From: Methylobacterium sp.
Lineage (GTDB): Bacteria > Pseudomonadota > Alphaproteobacteria > Rhizobiales > Beijerinckiaceae
Direction: 5' to 3'
NCBI GenBank assembly: GCA_002928875.1
Contig: PERO01000004.1
Coordinates: 186,001 to 250,000, forward strand
Length of the DNA stretch: 64,000 nt
In this document: positions 44,717-54,441 of the stretch, in pieces
How positions within the stretch are numbered: position 1 is the stretch's first letter
Layout of the letters: the number at the start of each line of letters is the position of its first letter
Program-made: the position numbers and the translations under genes
The notes under the pieces: model-generated
What the model saw: only the letters and a program-made list of their open reading frames with translations
Database searches by the model: none
Told to the model about the DNA's origin: nothing

Positions 44717-46087
44717 ATGGACGCGCGTCACATTTCGCCCATGCGCCGCAGACTGAAAACCATCGCGACGATCCTCGTGGGCATTGCGGTGCTCGCGGCC
44801 GGTGCCGCGTTGTGGTTCCGCCCCACCGTTTTGCGCGTGGCGGCGGGGCCCGTCGGCTCGTCCGATGTTCGCGTCATCGTCTCCTATCTGCAAGCCTTGC
44901 AGCGTGAGCGCTCGGATATCCGGTTCCGGTTGATCCTGACCGAGGGGCCCGCGGAATCCGCCGTGCGCGTCGAGAGCGGCAAGGCCGATCTCGCCGTCGT
45001 CCGTTCCGACGTGGCGATGCCCGCGAAGGCGTCCACGGTCGCGATCCTGCGGCGCGAGGCCGCGTTCTTCGTCACGAAGCCGGGCAGCGAGATCAAGGAG
45101 ATCGGCGATCTCCGGGGCAAGAGCGTCGCCAACATGCGCTCGACGCCGGCCAATGACCATATCCTGACCCAGGTGCTCGAGCATTACGATCTTTCCGCGC
45201 AGGATGTGACCCGCCTGTCGGGCTCACCGGCGGATCTGCATCAGGCCATCGCGGATGGACGCCTCGATGCGCTGTTCTTTGTCGCGCCCATCTCGGAGCA
45301 GGTCGCGCGACGCGCCATCCAGAGCTTCCCCCGTATCGACGGCAGAAGCGCCGGTCTGCTCCCGGTGGCCGAGGCCGAGGCGTTGCTGGCGGATCACCCG
45401 CAATTCGACACGGTCGAGATCGTGCGCGGCGCCTTCGGGGCCAATCCCGTGATGCCGGAGAGCGCGTTGACGACCCTGGCCGTCACGCATCGGCTCGTGG
45501 CCGACAACAACCTGTCCGAAGCGGTGGTGGGCGAACTCACCCGCCTGCTCGTCACCCTGCGCCCGCAGATCGTGCGCGACACGCCGGCGGTGAACCAGCT
45601 CGACCTGCCCTCGACCGAGGACAAGGCGGCCCGGCTTCCCAACCATCCCGGCGCGGTCGCCTTCATCGACGGCGAAACCAAGACCTTCTTCGAGCGCTAC
45701 GGCGATTATATCTATATGGGCATTTTCGGGATTTCGCTTCTGGGCTCGGCGCTGGCGGCGCTGGTGTCCAACTGGTCGCGGCGGGCCGATCCCGTGCCCT
45801 CCACCGTTCTGATGTCGGATCTCGTCGAGGAAATCGAGCGGGTGCGGCAGGCCGAACACCTCGCGACCCTCGACCTGATCGAGGACGAAGCCGAGGAGAC
45901 GCTGGCGCGCCTGCTGCGCGCCGCCACCCGCAAGGGCGGGGATAGCGGCGAGGTGGCGGCGGTCGCGCTGCTCGTGTCCGAGTTCCGCCATACCCTCGCC
46001 CGGCGTCGCGAGCAGTTGCAGAAAGCCCAGCCGGAAGCGCAGCCCAGGGCTGTCACGATGCTCCCGCGCGGCAGCGCCGGCGTTTGA
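44717..46087 (+). CDS. TAXI-family solute-binding protein anchored at both ends
   Basis: A 456-residue protein. An N-terminal membrane helix (about 15-34) leads to a TAXI/TRAP solute-receptor domain (about 38-300; PVGSSDVRVIVSYLQALQ, ESGKADLAVVRSDVAM, LRGKSVANMRSTPANDHIL). A second helix (about 331-353, YIYMGIFGISLLGSALAAL) and a helical cytoplasmic tail of about 100 residues follow. No TRAP permease genes are adjacent. The layout, a periplasmic receptor between two helices with a cytoplasmic tail, looks more like a tethered receptor or sensor than a free binding protein. Function is inferred only at family level. Confidence 0.8.
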   Translation: MDARHISPMRRRLKTIATILVGIAVLAAGAALWFRPTVLRVAAGPVGSSDVRVIVSYLQALQRERSDIRFRLILTEGPAESAVRVESGKADLAVVRSDVAMPAKASTVAILRREAAFFVTKPGSEIKEIGDLRGKSVANMRSTPANDHILTQVLEHYDLSAQDVTRLSGSPADLHQAIADGRLDALFFVAPISEQVARRAIQSFPRIDGRSAGLLPVAEAEALLADHPQFDTVEIVRGAFGANPVMPESALTTLAVTHRLVADNNLSEAVVGELTRLLVTLRPQIVRDTPAVNQLDLPSTEDKAARLPNHPGAVAFIDGETKTFFERYGDYIYMGIFGISLLGSALAALVSNWSRRADPVPSTVLMSDLVEEIERVRQAEHLATLDLIEDEAEETLARLLRAATRKGGDSGEVAAVALLVSEFRHTLARRREQLQKAQPEAQPRAVTMLPRGSAGV

Positions 46088-46259
46088 GGTTGCGGTGCAG
46101 CGTGGATTCGGGTAACGGCTCGGCCGAACCTAGCCCATTTGTCGTGACCCTCATGTGCCTGCCCGATCCTCCGGGATCGAACCGGCCGCGCGAATGTTTC
46201 GCGCAGCCCGCATGGGGCAATTGCTCTTTTCCGGCCACAGGCCGCAGGCGGAACCCTTC

Positions 46260-48086
46260 ATGTCGCTTCGCAACATCGCCATCATCGCGCACGTCGACCA
46301 CGGCAAGACCACGCTCGTCGACAAGCTCCTCGCGCAATCCGGCGCCTTCCGGGACAACCAGCGCGTCATCGAACGCGTGATGGACTCGAACGATCTCGAG
46401 AAGGAGCGCGGCATCACCATCCTGGCGAAATGCACCTCGCTCGTCTGGAAGGATACGCGCATCAACATCGTGGATACTCCGGGCCACGCCGATTTCGGCG
46501 GCGAGGTGGAGCGCATCCTGAACATGGTCGATGGCGTGGTGGTGCTGGTGGATGCCGCCGAGGGCCCGATGCCGCAGACCAAGTTCGTGGTTTCGAAAGC
46601 GCTGAAGCTCGGCCTGCGCCCGATCGTGGCGGTGAACAAGGTCGACCGGCCGGATGCCCGCGCGCAGGAAGTCATCAACGAGGTGTTCGACCTCTTCGTG
46701 GCGCTCGACGCCAATGACGAGCAGCTCGATTTCCCGATCCTCTATGGTTCGGGCCGCAATGGCTGGATGTCGAAATCGATCGACGGCAACGCCGATGAAG
46801 GCCTCGCCCCGCTCTTCGATACCGTTCTGGCGCATGTGCCGGAAGCCAAGGTGGAAGAGGGGCCGTTCCGGATGATCGGCACGATCCTCGAGGCGAACCC
46901 GTTCCTCGGGCGCATCATCACGGGCCGCATCACCTCTGGCTCCATCAAGCCGAACCAGCAGGTGAAGGTGCTTGCCCGCGATGGCACGCTGATCGAGACC
47001 GGGCGCATCTCGAAGATCCTCGCCTTCCGCGGCATCGAGCGCCAGCCGATCGAAGAGGGCGTCGCGGGCGATATCGTCGCCATTGCCGGCCTCTCGAAGG
47101 GCACGGTGGCGGATACCTTCTGCGCGCCGGAAGTGACCGAAGCGATCCCCGCCCAGCCGATCGACCCGCCGACCGTGACGATGAGCTTCATCGTCAACGA
47201 CAGCCCGCTCGCCGGCACCGAGGGCGACAAGGTGACGAGCCGCGTCATCCGCGACCGCCTGTTCAAGGAGGCCGAGGGCAATGTGGCGCTCCGCATCGAG
47301 GAGAGCGAGGACAAGGATTCGTTCTTCGTCTCGGGTCGCGGCGAATTGCAGCTCGCCGTGCTGATCGAGACCATGCGCCGCGAAGGCTTCGAGATCGCCG
47401 TTTCGCGCCCGCGCGTCGTCTACGAGAAGGGCCCGAACGGAGAGACCCTGGAACCCGTCGAGGAGGTCTTCGTCGACGTCGATGAAGAGCATTCCGGCGT
47501 CGTCGTCCAGAAGATGAGCGAGCGCAAGGCCGAGATGATCGAGATGAAGCCGTCGGGCGGCAACCGCCTGCGCCTCGTCTTCCACGCGCCCACGCGCGGC
47601 CTGATCGGCTACCAGTCCGAACTGCTGACGGATACGCGCGGCACGGCCATCATGAACCGCATCTTCAAGGCCTATGAGCCCTACAAGGGCGAGATCGCGG
47701 GGCGCAACAACGGCGTGCTGATCGCCAACGAGCCGGGCGAGGCCGTGGCCTATGCGCTCTGGAACCTCGAAGAGCGCGGCGCGATGGTGATCGAGCCGGG
47801 CTGGAAGGTCTATCAGGGCATGATCGTGGGCATCCATACCCGCGACAACGACCTCGAAGTGAACGTGCTGAAGGGCAAGAAGCTCACCAATATCCGCACC
47901 ACCTCGAAGGACGAGGCCGTGCGCCTGACGCCGCCGATCCGCATGACCCTCGAGCGCGCGCTCGCCTGGATCCAGGACGACGAACTCATGGAAGTCACGC
48001 CGAAATCCATCCGCCTGCGCAAGAAGCTGCTCGATCCGAACGATCGCAAGCGCGCCGAGAAGCAGAAGGAAGCGCTGGCGGGCTAA
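46260..48086 (+). CDS. typA: Ribosome-associated GTPase TypA/BipA
   Basis: A 608-residue translational GTPase. The G1 motif AHVDHGKTT, the switch I effector region with ERGITILAK, DTPGHADFGGEVE (G3) and NKVDRP (G4) are all present. EF-G-like domains II, III and V and the BipA-specific C-terminal domain (NVLKGKKLTNIRTT) follow. It aids 50S assembly and growth at low temperature or under stress. The ATG at 46260 gives the standard start MSLRNIAIIAHVDHGK; an upstream in-frame extension to 46155 is a shadow. Confidence 0.96.
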   Translation: MSLRNIAIIAHVDHGKTTLVDKLLAQSGAFRDNQRVIERVMDSNDLEKERGITILAKCTSLVWKDTRINIVDTPGHADFGGEVERILNMVDGVVVLVDAAEGPMPQTKFVVSKALKLGLRPIVAVNKVDRPDARAQEVINEVFDLFVALDANDEQLDFPILYGSGRNGWMSKSIDGNADEGLAPLFDTVLAHVPEAKVEEGPFRMIGTILEANPFLGRIITGRITSGSIKPNQQVKVLARDGTLIETGRISKILAFRGIERQPIEEGVAGDIVAIAGLSKGTVADTFCAPEVTEAIPAQPIDPPTVTMSFIVNDSPLAGTEGDKVTSRVIRDRLFKEAEGNVALRIEESEDKDSFFVSGRGELQLAVLIETMRREGFEIAVSRPRVVYEKGPNGETLEPVEEVFVDVDEEHSGVVVQKMSERKAEMIEMKPSGGNRLRLVFHAPTRGLIGYQSELLTDTRGTAIMNRIFKAYEPYKGEIAGRNNGVLIANEPGEAVAYALWNLEERGAMVIEPGWKVYQGMIVGIHTRDNDLEVNVLKGKKLTNIRTTSKDEAVRLTPPIRMTLERALAWIQDDELMEVTPKSIRLRKKLLDPNDRKRAEKQKEALAG

Positions 48087-48164
48087 GGCGGCCATCCACG
48101 GTTTTCTCGAACGCCGCCCTGTCGAATCGCGTTCGCGCACACCATAAAGGGCATGGAGATTCCC

Positions 48165-50024
48165 ATGCCCGTCCGCCGCCTTGACCCCGTCCTGATCGAC
48201 CAGATCGCCGCCGGCGAGGTGATCGAGCGGCCCGCTGCGGCCGTGAAGGAACTCGTCGAGAACGCGATTGATGCCGGCGCGCGCCGCATCGATGTGGTGG
48301 TGGAGAAGGGCGGCCGCCGGCTGATCCGCGTCACCGATGACGGGTGCGGCATGGGGCCGGAGGATCTGGCGCTTGCCATCGAGCGCCACGCGACCTCAAA
48401 ATTGCCGGACGGACGACTGGATACCATCCGCACGCTGGGCTTCCGTGGCGAGGCGCTTCCATCCATCGGCGCGGTGGCGCGGCTGACGATTTCCTCGCGC
48501 GCGCGGGCCGCGAGCGGAGGAACGCTTCGCGCCAACCCTCCGGGATCGGCGGGGGCGAGCAGCCAAGCGGAAACCTCCGCCCATCGCATCCGTGTGGATG
48601 CGGGGCGCGTCGAGCCTGTCCGCCCGACAGCCTTGTCGCCCGGCACGCGCGTCGAGGTGGAGGACCTCTTCCACGCCACCCCGGCACGCCTGAAATTCCT
48701 GAAGGGCGATCGTGCCGAAGCCATGGCCGTCACGCAGGTGATGCGACGGCTGGCCCTCGCCAATTCGGCCGTTGCCTTCGCCCTTTCCGGCGATCATATA
48801 GCCGGCTTCGATCTTCCCGCCGAGACGCAAGACGAGGCCGGTCTCGCGCGCCGCGTCGCCGCGCTCGTCGGCGCGGAGTTCATGGACAATGCGACGCGGC
48901 TCGCAGCCTCGCGCGACGATCTTTCTCTTTCTGGCTTCGTTTCATTGCCGACTTATCATCGCGCCACGGCGGAGTCGCAATATCTTTTCGTGAATGGCCG
49001 ACCGGTCCGCGACAAGCTGCTGATCGGCGCCCTGCGCGCGGCCTACGCCGATACGATCGTTTCCGGCAGGCACCCCAGCGTGGTGCTCTTTCTCACGCTC
49101 GATCCCGAGCGGGTGGACGTGAACGTTCATCCCGGCAAGCTGGAAGTCCGTTTCCGCGATGGCGAGAGCGTGCGCGGGCTGCTGGTGCGTTCCATCCGCG
49201 ATGCGCTCGCGGCGGAAGGGCATCGCGCGGCGAGCCGCCCGTCCGCCGTGCTGGAGCGCTTCCGGACGCCCGAGCGCGTGCCCGTCATGGCAGCCCTGCC
49301 GGGCTTCGGTTATCGCCCTCCGGCTCCTGCCGCTCGCCCCCCAGCGCCCGTCGAGGCCTCGCCCCCCGTCTGGTTGCGCGGCGGAATGGCCGAAGCGCAG
49401 CAGGCTTTCGAGAAAACCGCCCCGGAACCCGAGGCACTCTCGATGCCGCCGCTCGGTTTCGCCCGTGCGCAGATCGGCGACACCTATATTCTCGCGGAAA
49501 ACGCGGACGGTCTCGTCATCATCGACCAGCACGCGGCGCATGAGCGGCTGGTCTATGAGCGGCTGAAGCGCGCGCGGGCCGAGGGGCGCTTGCTCCGCCA
49601 GATGCTGCTCATTCCCGCCGTGGTGACGCTCGATCCGGCGGCACGGGATCGGCTTGTTGCCGCGGCCGAGCTCCTCGAACCGCTCGGTCTCGTCGTTGAA
49701 GGTTTCGGTGGTGATGCCGTTCTCATTCGGGAGGTTCCGGCCGCCCTTGCCCATGTGGATCCCGCGAAGCTCGCGCAGGAAACGGCGGATACGCTGGCGG
49801 AATGGGGCGGCAGCGAGGGGTTGGAAGCGCGGCTCGATCTCGTGCTGAAGACCTTCGCCTGCCACCATTCCATCCGTGCCGGGCGCAAGCTCCGGCTTGA
49901 GGAAATGGATGCGCTGCTGCGCGAGATGGAGGCTACCCCGGCTTCCGCGCAATGCAATCACGGGCGTCCGACCTCGATCCGGCTGAGCACGACAGATCTC
50001 GAACGATTGTTCGGGCGAAGTTAG
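48165..50024 (+). CDS. mutL: DNA mismatch repair protein MutL
   Basis: A 619-residue protein. The N-terminal GHKL ATPase (IAAGEVIERPAAAVKELVEN, DDGCGM, TLGFRGEALPSI) and transducer domain are followed by a Pro-rich linker (about 355-425) and a C-terminal dimerisation domain. In the C-terminal part, QHAAHERLVYERLK and ACHHSIRAGRKL are seen. Alphaproteobacterial MutL proteins of this type usually carry an endonuclease motif (DQHAxHER), and here IIDQHAAHERL fits. The ATG at 48165 has GGAG seven bases upstream; ATG 48153 would add four residues. Confidence 0.95.
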   Translation: MPVRRLDPVLIDQIAAGEVIERPAAAVKELVENAIDAGARRIDVVVEKGGRRLIRVTDDGCGMGPEDLALAIERHATSKLPDGRLDTIRTLGFRGEALPSIGAVARLTISSRARAASGGTLRANPPGSAGASSQAETSAHRIRVDAGRVEPVRPTALSPGTRVEVEDLFHATPARLKFLKGDRAEAMAVTQVMRRLALANSAVAFALSGDHIAGFDLPAETQDEAGLARRVAALVGAEFMDNATRLAASRDDLSLSGFVSLPTYHRATAESQYLFVNGRPVRDKLLIGALRAAYADTIVSGRHPSVVLFLTLDPERVDVNVHPGKLEVRFRDGESVRGLLVRSIRDALAAEGHRAASRPSAVLERFRTPERVPVMAALPGFGYRPPAPAARPPAPVEASPPVWLRGGMAEAQQAFEKTAPEPEALSMPPLGFARAQIGDTYILAENADGLVIIDQHAAHERLVYERLKRARAEGRLLRQMLLIPAVVTLDPAARDRLVAAAELLEPLGLVVEGFGGDAVLIREVPAALAHVDPAKLAQETADTLAEWGGSEGLEARLDLVLKTFACHHSIRAGRKLRLEEMDALLREMEATPASAQCNHGRPTSIRLSTTDLERLFGRS

Positions 50025-50027
50025 AAT

Positions 50028-50585
50028 TCAGCCGGCAAAGCGCGCGAAGATCAGCTGTGTCTCGCCCGCCTTGCGGCGGTCAGTCTCGATTAGTCCCGGA
50101 GGGAGCGTCACCTCTGCCGTCGCGCGTTCTTCCAGAACCGCAATCGCGCTCGGCTTCAGCCAGCCGCCGGCCATCGCCGAGGCAAAAGCCGCCTCGCCCA
50201 GGCCCTTGCCATAGGGCGGATCGCAGAAAGCGAGGTCGAAGGGCTCGAACGGCGAAACCGGTCCGAGCTTCGTCGCATCGCGCCGGAGAATGCGCGTGAC
50301 CCCGCCGAGCCCGAGGGCCTCGACATTCGCGCGCTGCAACCCGCGTGCCTCCGCGCCGATATCGACCAGAACGGCATAGCCCGCGCCACGCGAGATCGCT
50401 TCCAGCGCATTGGCTCCTGTGCCGGCAAAGAGATCGAGCACGCGCGCCCCTTCGAGTTCCACGCCCAGACCATGCGCGAGGATGTTGAACAGGCTTTCGC
50501 GCATGCGGTCGGAAGTCGGGCGGATGGCATCCGAGGACGGACCCTTGAGGCTCCGCCCGCCCAGCGCGCCGCCGACGATGCGCAT
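50028..50585 (-). CDS. rsmD: 16S rRNA (guanine-966 N2)-methyltransferase RsmD
   Basis: A 185-residue SAM-dependent methyltransferase. The start MRIVGGALGGRSLKGPSSDAIRPTSDRMRE (in two parts) is typical of RsmD. The SAM motif is VLDLFAGTGANALEAISRGA and the catalytic motif is FCDPPYGKG (a DPPY variant of NPPY). It lies 3 bp after the pseudouridine synthase stop, so both rRNA-modifying enzymes are in one operon. It ends convergent with mutL, 3 bp apart. Confidence 0.94.
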   Translation of the reverse strand: MRIVGGALGGRSLKGPSSDAIRPTSDRMRESLFNILAHGLGVELEGARVLDLFAGTGANALEAISRGAGYAVLVDIGAEARGLQRANVEALGLGGVTRILRRDATKLGPVSPFEPFDLAFCDPPYGKGLGEAAFASAMAGGWLKPSAIAVLEERATAEVTLPPGLIETDRRKAGETQLIFARFAG

Positions 50586-50588
50586 GGC

Positions 50589-53045
50589 TCAGCCCTCGCG
50601 GCGCGGCCCGCGACCCGGACCGCTGCGGCCGGGGCTGCCACGACCTGGACCACCACGACTTGGGCCGCCACGACCTGGGCCACCACGGCCCGGACCATCC
50701 CGCCTTGGGCCGGCACGGCCCGGCGCGTCGCCCTTGCCGCCGAAGCCGCCGGACTTGCCACCCCGCGGGCCGCCCCGGCCTTCGCGCGGCGGGCCATCGA
50801 AGCTGCGTTCGCGCGGCGGGCGGTCACCGGTTTCGCGCGACCGGAAAGGCCGGTCGTCGCGCGGCTTGTCACCGAACGCACGCTTGGCCGCAAAATCGCG
50901 CTTCTCGCCGAATTCCCGCTTGCCACGCGGCGCATCGCCACCCTCGAAGCGCGGCTTGCGGAAGGGGCGCTCGCCCCCGGCCTCGTCGCGCGGCGGGCGG
51001 GAACGGAACGGACGCTCGCCTCCCTCGCGCGGGGGGCGAGCGTCGCCGCCCTCGCGTGCGCGGAAGGGCTTCTCGCGGAACGGGCGGTCGCCCTCGGAGC
51101 GTTCGCGACGCGGCGGACGATCGCCGAAATCGCGATCCGGCCGATCGCGGCTGAAGCGCGGGCGCTCACCCCGGTCCTCGAAGCGACCGTCACGCGGCGC
51201 GCGCGAGCGAGACGGCCGTTCGCCGCCTTCACGATCGAAGCGGCCGCGACCCTCGTCGCGACCCTCGCGCGGTGGGCGCGGGCGCTCCTCTTCGGCCACG
51301 CGCACCACGCGCTCGACCTTCACGGCGCGACCCTTGCGGTCCGCGACATTGGCGCGTTCGACCTTCAGCGTCGGATCCTCGCCCATCAGCGCGAGATCGC
51401 GCTTCTGCGTGGGCTTGCGACGATCGAAGCGGCGCGGCTTTTCGTCGTCTTCGGTCAGTGTGTCGTGACGGATGCGCGGTCCGTCGAAATAGACGCCGGC
51501 TTCCTCGGCGAGATCCGGCCCGAGCTGGTCGGCCAGCACGCGCGGGCGCACCTCGGTCGCCTGTCCCTCCTCGAGATCGCCGAGCTGGAACGGCCCGAAC
51601 GAGACGCGGATCAGCCGCGAGACCTGGCATCCCAGATGCTCGAGCACACGCTTGATCTCGCGGTTCTTGCCCTCACGAAGATCCATGGTCAGCCAGGCAT
51701 TGTCGCCCATTTCGCGGTCGAGCGTGGCGATGATCGGCCCGTAATGCACCTCGTCGAGCACGATGCCTTCGCGCAGCGTATCGAGCTGCGCCTGGTTCAC
51801 CTCGCCATAGACCCGGACGCGATAGCGCCGGAGCCAGCCCGTATCCGGATGCGCGAGCACGCGCGAGAGGCCGCCATCATTCGTGAGCAGCATCAGGCCT
51901 TCGGTGTTGATGTCGAGCCGACCGACCGAGACGACGCGCGGCAGGCCGGGCGGCAGATGGTCGAATACCGTCGGGCGACCCTCGGGGTCGTCGGCGGTGG
52001 TCACGAGGCCGCGCGGCTTGTGGTAGAGCCAGAGGCGGGTGGCCTCGCGCTCCGGCAGCGGCTGGCCATCGACCATGATCTGGTCTTTCGCTGTGACATC
52101 CAGGGCCGGGCTGTCGATCACCGCGCCGTTGACCGCCACGCGGCCCGAGGCGATCCATTCCTCCGCATCGCGCCGCGAACAGAGGCCGGCGCGCGCGATC
52201 ACACGCGCGATCCGTTCGCCGCCCTCGGCGATGCCGGGCGTGCCCTCGGTCTTGCGCGCCGAGCGCATGCCGAGCGGGTTGGCCTTGCGGGGCGCGCGTT
52301 CGTCGCGCGCGGACGCATCGTCTCGGCCGCGGGCGGGGCGGGCATCATCCCGCGCGAAGCGGTTCGGACGGTCGCCGCGCGGCGTGTCTCGGACATCGCC
52401 GCGCGGAGCGCGATCCTCGCGCGCGCGAAACGGTTTGTCGGCAAAATCCTTGCGGTCACCGGCATCGCGCCGGCCACCGAAATCGCGGTTGCCCCTGGGC
52501 GCGTCGCTACCCTCGAAACGCGGCTTGCGGAACGGTCGCTCGCTCCCGGCTTCATCGCGGGGCGGGCGCGCACGGAAGGGGCGTTCGCCACCCTCGCGGG
52601 GCGGGCGGCTGTCGCCACCTTCGCGGGAACGGAACGGCTTCTCGCGGAAGGGGCGATCGCCCTCGGGGCGCTCGCGGCGGGGCGGACGATCGCCGAAATC
52701 GCGATCCTGGCGGTCACGGTTGAAGCGCGGGCGCTCGCCGCCGGCTTCATCGCGGGGCGGGCGGGCGCGGTAAGGACGCTCGCCACCCTCGCGCGGGGGA
52801 CGAGTTTCGCGCGCGGGGCGACCCTCGCCGCCTTCGAAACGGGGCTTGCGGGGAGGGCGGTCGCCCTCGGGCCTCTCGCCGCGCGGGGCGCGGGCCCGGA
52901 ACGGCTTTTCGCCGCCCTCGGAACGATCGCCGGGGCCTTTCGAGAAACGGGGCCGGGCGCCATCACGGGGGACGGACCGTTCGGCACGGACGCCGCCGTC
53001 GCGCGGCTTGCCTCCGCGTTTTTTGTCTGTATCGCTCTTTTTCAT
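50589..53045 (-). CDS. rluB: RluB/RsuA-family pseudouridine synthase with giant repetitive tails
   Basis: An 818-residue protein, about three times the usual size. The normal core spans about 272-530: an S4 RNA-binding domain ([20 protein letters not shown]), then the RsuA/RluB catalytic domain with Asp378 in [10 protein letters not shown] and [17 protein letters not shown]. On each side are disordered tails rich in Arg, Gly, Glu, Asp, Pro and Phe (about 1-270 and 535-818), including [19 protein letters not shown] and FRKPRFEGG units. An 82-residue block is nearly identical in both tails (104-185 and 627-708; 74 of 82 residues match). The far C-terminus is a GPGRG repeat. The ATG at 53045 is chosen because upstream residues are unrelated. 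RNA binding by the tails is inferred. Confidence 0.9.
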   Translation of the reverse strand: MKKSDTDKKRGGKPRDGGVRAERSVPRDGARPRFSKGPGDRSEGGEKPFRARAPRGERPEGDRPPRKPRFEGGEGRPARETRPPREGGERPYRARPPRDEAGGERPRFNRDRQDRDFGDRPPRRERPEGDRPFREKPFRSREGGDSRPPREGGERPFRARPPRDEAGSERPFRKPRFEGSDAPRGNRDFGGRRDAGDRKDFADKPFRAREDRAPRGDVRDTPRGDRPNRFARDDARPARGRDDASARDERAPRKANPLGMRSARKTEGTPGIAEGGERIARVIARAGLCSRRDAEEWIASGRVAVNGAVIDSPALDVTAKDQIMVDGQPLPEREATRLWLYHKPRGLVTTADDPEGRPTVFDHLPPGLPRVVSVGRLDINTEGLMLLTNDGGLSRVLAHPDTGWLRRYRVRVYGEVNQAQLDTLREGIVLDEVHYGPIIATLDREMGDNAWLTMDLREGKNREIKRVLEHLGCQVSRLIRVSFGPFQLGDLEEGQATEVRPRVLADQLGPDLAEEAGVYFDGPRIRHDTLTEDDEKPRRFDRRKPTQKRDLALMGEDPTLKVERANVADRKGRAVKVERVVRVAEEERPRPPREGRDEGRGRFDREGGERPSRSRAPRDGRFEDRGERPRFSRDRPDRDFGDRPPRRERSEGDRPFREKPFRAREGGDARPPREGGERPFRSRPPRDEAGGERPFRKPRFEGGDAPRGKREFGEKRDFAAKRAFGDKPRDDRPFRSRETGDRPPRERSFDGPPREGRGGPRGGKSGGFGGKGDAPGRAGPRRDGPGRGGPGRGGPSRGGPGRGSPGRSGPGRGPRREG
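50607..50696 (-). repeat. 15-bp tandem repeat encoding GPGRG units
   Basis: Six 15-bp units encode [25 protein letters not shown] and GPGRG at the C-terminus of the pseudouridine synthase (residues 784-813). Confidence 0.85.
50922..51167 (-). repeat. 246-bp repeat, C-terminal copy in the pseudouridine synthase
   Basis: Encodes residues 627-708 and matches the N-terminal copy (52491-52736) at 74 of 82 residues. The two copies are direct repeats, 1569 bp start to start. Confidence 0.9.
52491..52736 (-). repeat. 246-bp repeat, N-terminal copy in the pseudouridine synthase
   Basis: Encodes residues 104-185. It is the partner of 50922-51167, in the same orientation, with the S4 and catalytic domains lying between them. 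Confidence 0.9.
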
Positions 53046-53113
53046 CGCGCCCTCGTACCAGAAGGCTTGTGGCATAGCGAGGGCCGCGAAAGGTTTCTTT
53101 TCAAAGGGCTGAC

Positions 53114-53575
53114 ATGCACGAGAAGGGCAGCTTGAGCGGTTTCGACGCCGCCTTTGCCGAGGCGAGGCTGGCGGAGACGCGCGGCGAGGTGCCCATCGGC
53201 GCGGCCATCCTGCGCGACGGAGCGGTGATCGCGGCGGCGGGCAATCGCACGCGGGAGCTGAATGATCCCACCGCCCATGCAGAGATCCTCGCGATCCGCA
53301 TGGCCTGCGCGGCCTTGGCCTCCGAGCGGATCGGCGATTGCGATCTCTACGTGACGCTCGAACCCTGCCCGATGTGCGCCGGCGCGATCTCCTTCGCGCG
53401 CATCCGCCGGCTTTATTATGCGGCGAGCGATCCGAAAGGGGGCGGCGTGGAACACGGGCCGCGCGTCTTCTCGCACGCGACATGCCACCATGCCCCGGAC
53501 ATCTATTCCGGCATCCGCGAGCGCGAGGCGGCGGCGATGCTGCGGGCCTTTTTCGAGGCGAAAAGAAGGGATTAG
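53114..53575 (+). CDS. tadA: tRNA adenosine(34) deaminase TadA
   Basis: A 153-residue zinc deaminase converting A34 to inosine in tRNA-Arg(ACG). The catalytic motifs are [10 protein letters not shown] (His and Glu) and [11 protein letters not shown] (two Cys). The C-terminal RAFFEAKR helix is typical. It is divergent from the pseudouridine synthase (68 bp between starts). Its TAG stop overlaps the TAA of the convergent rssA-like gene. Confidence 0.94.
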   Translation: MHEKGSLSGFDAAFAEARLAETRGEVPIGAAILRDGAVIAAAGNRTRELNDPTAHAEILAIRMACAALASERIGDCDLYVTLEPCPMCAGAISFARIRRLYYAASDPKGGGVEHGPRVFSHATCHHAPDIYSGIREREAAAMLRAFFEAKRRD

Positions 53576-54441
53576 CGCCTCGGGGGCCCTGCGAGGGCCT
53601 TCGCGCGCTCGATGGCCTGAACGATGGTCTCGATCTCCTGCGCCATGGGTTCGGCGGCCGCGAGAATCTTGCGCGCCGAGAAAAAATCGAGTGCGGCGAA
53701 AGCATCCACCCTGGCCCGGATGCGATAGAGCGGGGCTGGCGGCACGTGGTTCTGCGCCTCGATCAGCGCCGATTGCAACAGGTCGAAGGCGCGCGTCACC
53801 ACCTCCACGGAACCGGGAATGCTCTGGCCGTCTTCCTTCGGCGCGGCCTTGGAGATGTCGATGGCGAGGATGAGATCCACAGGTCCCCGGATCGCGCGGA
53901 TCGGCAGCGGATCGACCGCGCCGCCATCGATCATCACGCGACCCTGATGCACCACGGGCCGCACGAGGCCGGGAATGGCCATCGAGGCGGCGACCGCCGG
54001 GGCCAGCGCGCCCTCGCGGAAGATCACCCGCTCCATCCGGTGCAGATCGGCTGCCACGACCGAAAGCGGGATATCGAGATCCTCGAAATGCCGGGGCAGG
54101 ACGGTCGGCAGGAAGCGCTCGAGCGTGCCCTCCGCATCGATCAGCACCGGGTTCGACAGGCCCTGCCGCCAGAGATCGGAGATCCGTCCGACCCGGGCCT
54201 GGAAAAGCCGCGTCATCACCTCGGTGCGGTTCCGGAATTCGCGGATCGCGTGCTGACGCAGTGCCGCGCCGGAGAAACCCGAGGCATAGGCCGCGCCGAG
54301 AATGGCGCCGATGGAGGCACCGGCAATCTCCGCCGGGCGGATGCCCAGGCGATCGAAGGTCTCGAACGCGATGATATGCGCGAGCCCGCGCGCGCCGCCG
54401 CTGCCGAGCACCAGCCCGATGCGCGGCTTCGTCTCGCTCAT
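53572..54441 (-). CDS. Patatin-like phospholipase family protein (RssA-like)
   Basis: A 289-residue protein with the patatin fold: oxyanion loop [15 protein letters not shown], nucleophile Ser in GASIG, and catalytic Asp in [11 protein letters not shown]. The bacterial RssA/NTE subgroup acts on lysophospholipids or other acyl esters; substrate unknown. The ATG at 54441 overlaps the stop of the upstream hydrolase (ATGA), placing it last in purD-hydrolase-rssA. Confidence 0.86.
   Translation of the reverse strand: MSETKPRIGLVLGSGGARGLAHIIAFETFDRLGIRPAEIAGASIGAILGAAYASGFSGAALRQHAIREFRNRTEVMTRLFQARVGRISDLWRQGLSNPVLIDAEGTLERFLPTVLPRHFEDLDIPLSVVAADLHRMERVIFREGALAPAVAASMAIPGLVRPVVHQGRVMIDGGAVDPLPIRAIRGPVDLILAIDISKAAPKEDGQSIPGSVEVVTRAFDLLQSALIEAQNHVPPAPLYRIRARVDAFAALDFFSARKILAAAEPMAQEIETIVQAIERAKALAGPPRR

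Noticed and set aside
50472..53135. An 887-codon open frame antisense to the pseudouridine synthase
   Set aside because: Its Ala/Arg/Thr-rich repeats mirror the repeats of the real gene. The S4 and catalytic motifs are only on the minus strand.
53572..54441. Patatin-like protein as a CBASS or similar antiphage effector
   Set aside because: There is no cyclic nucleotide synthase or sensor gene nearby, and the operon (purD, hydrolase) is metabolic. RssA-like phospholipase is the simpler call.
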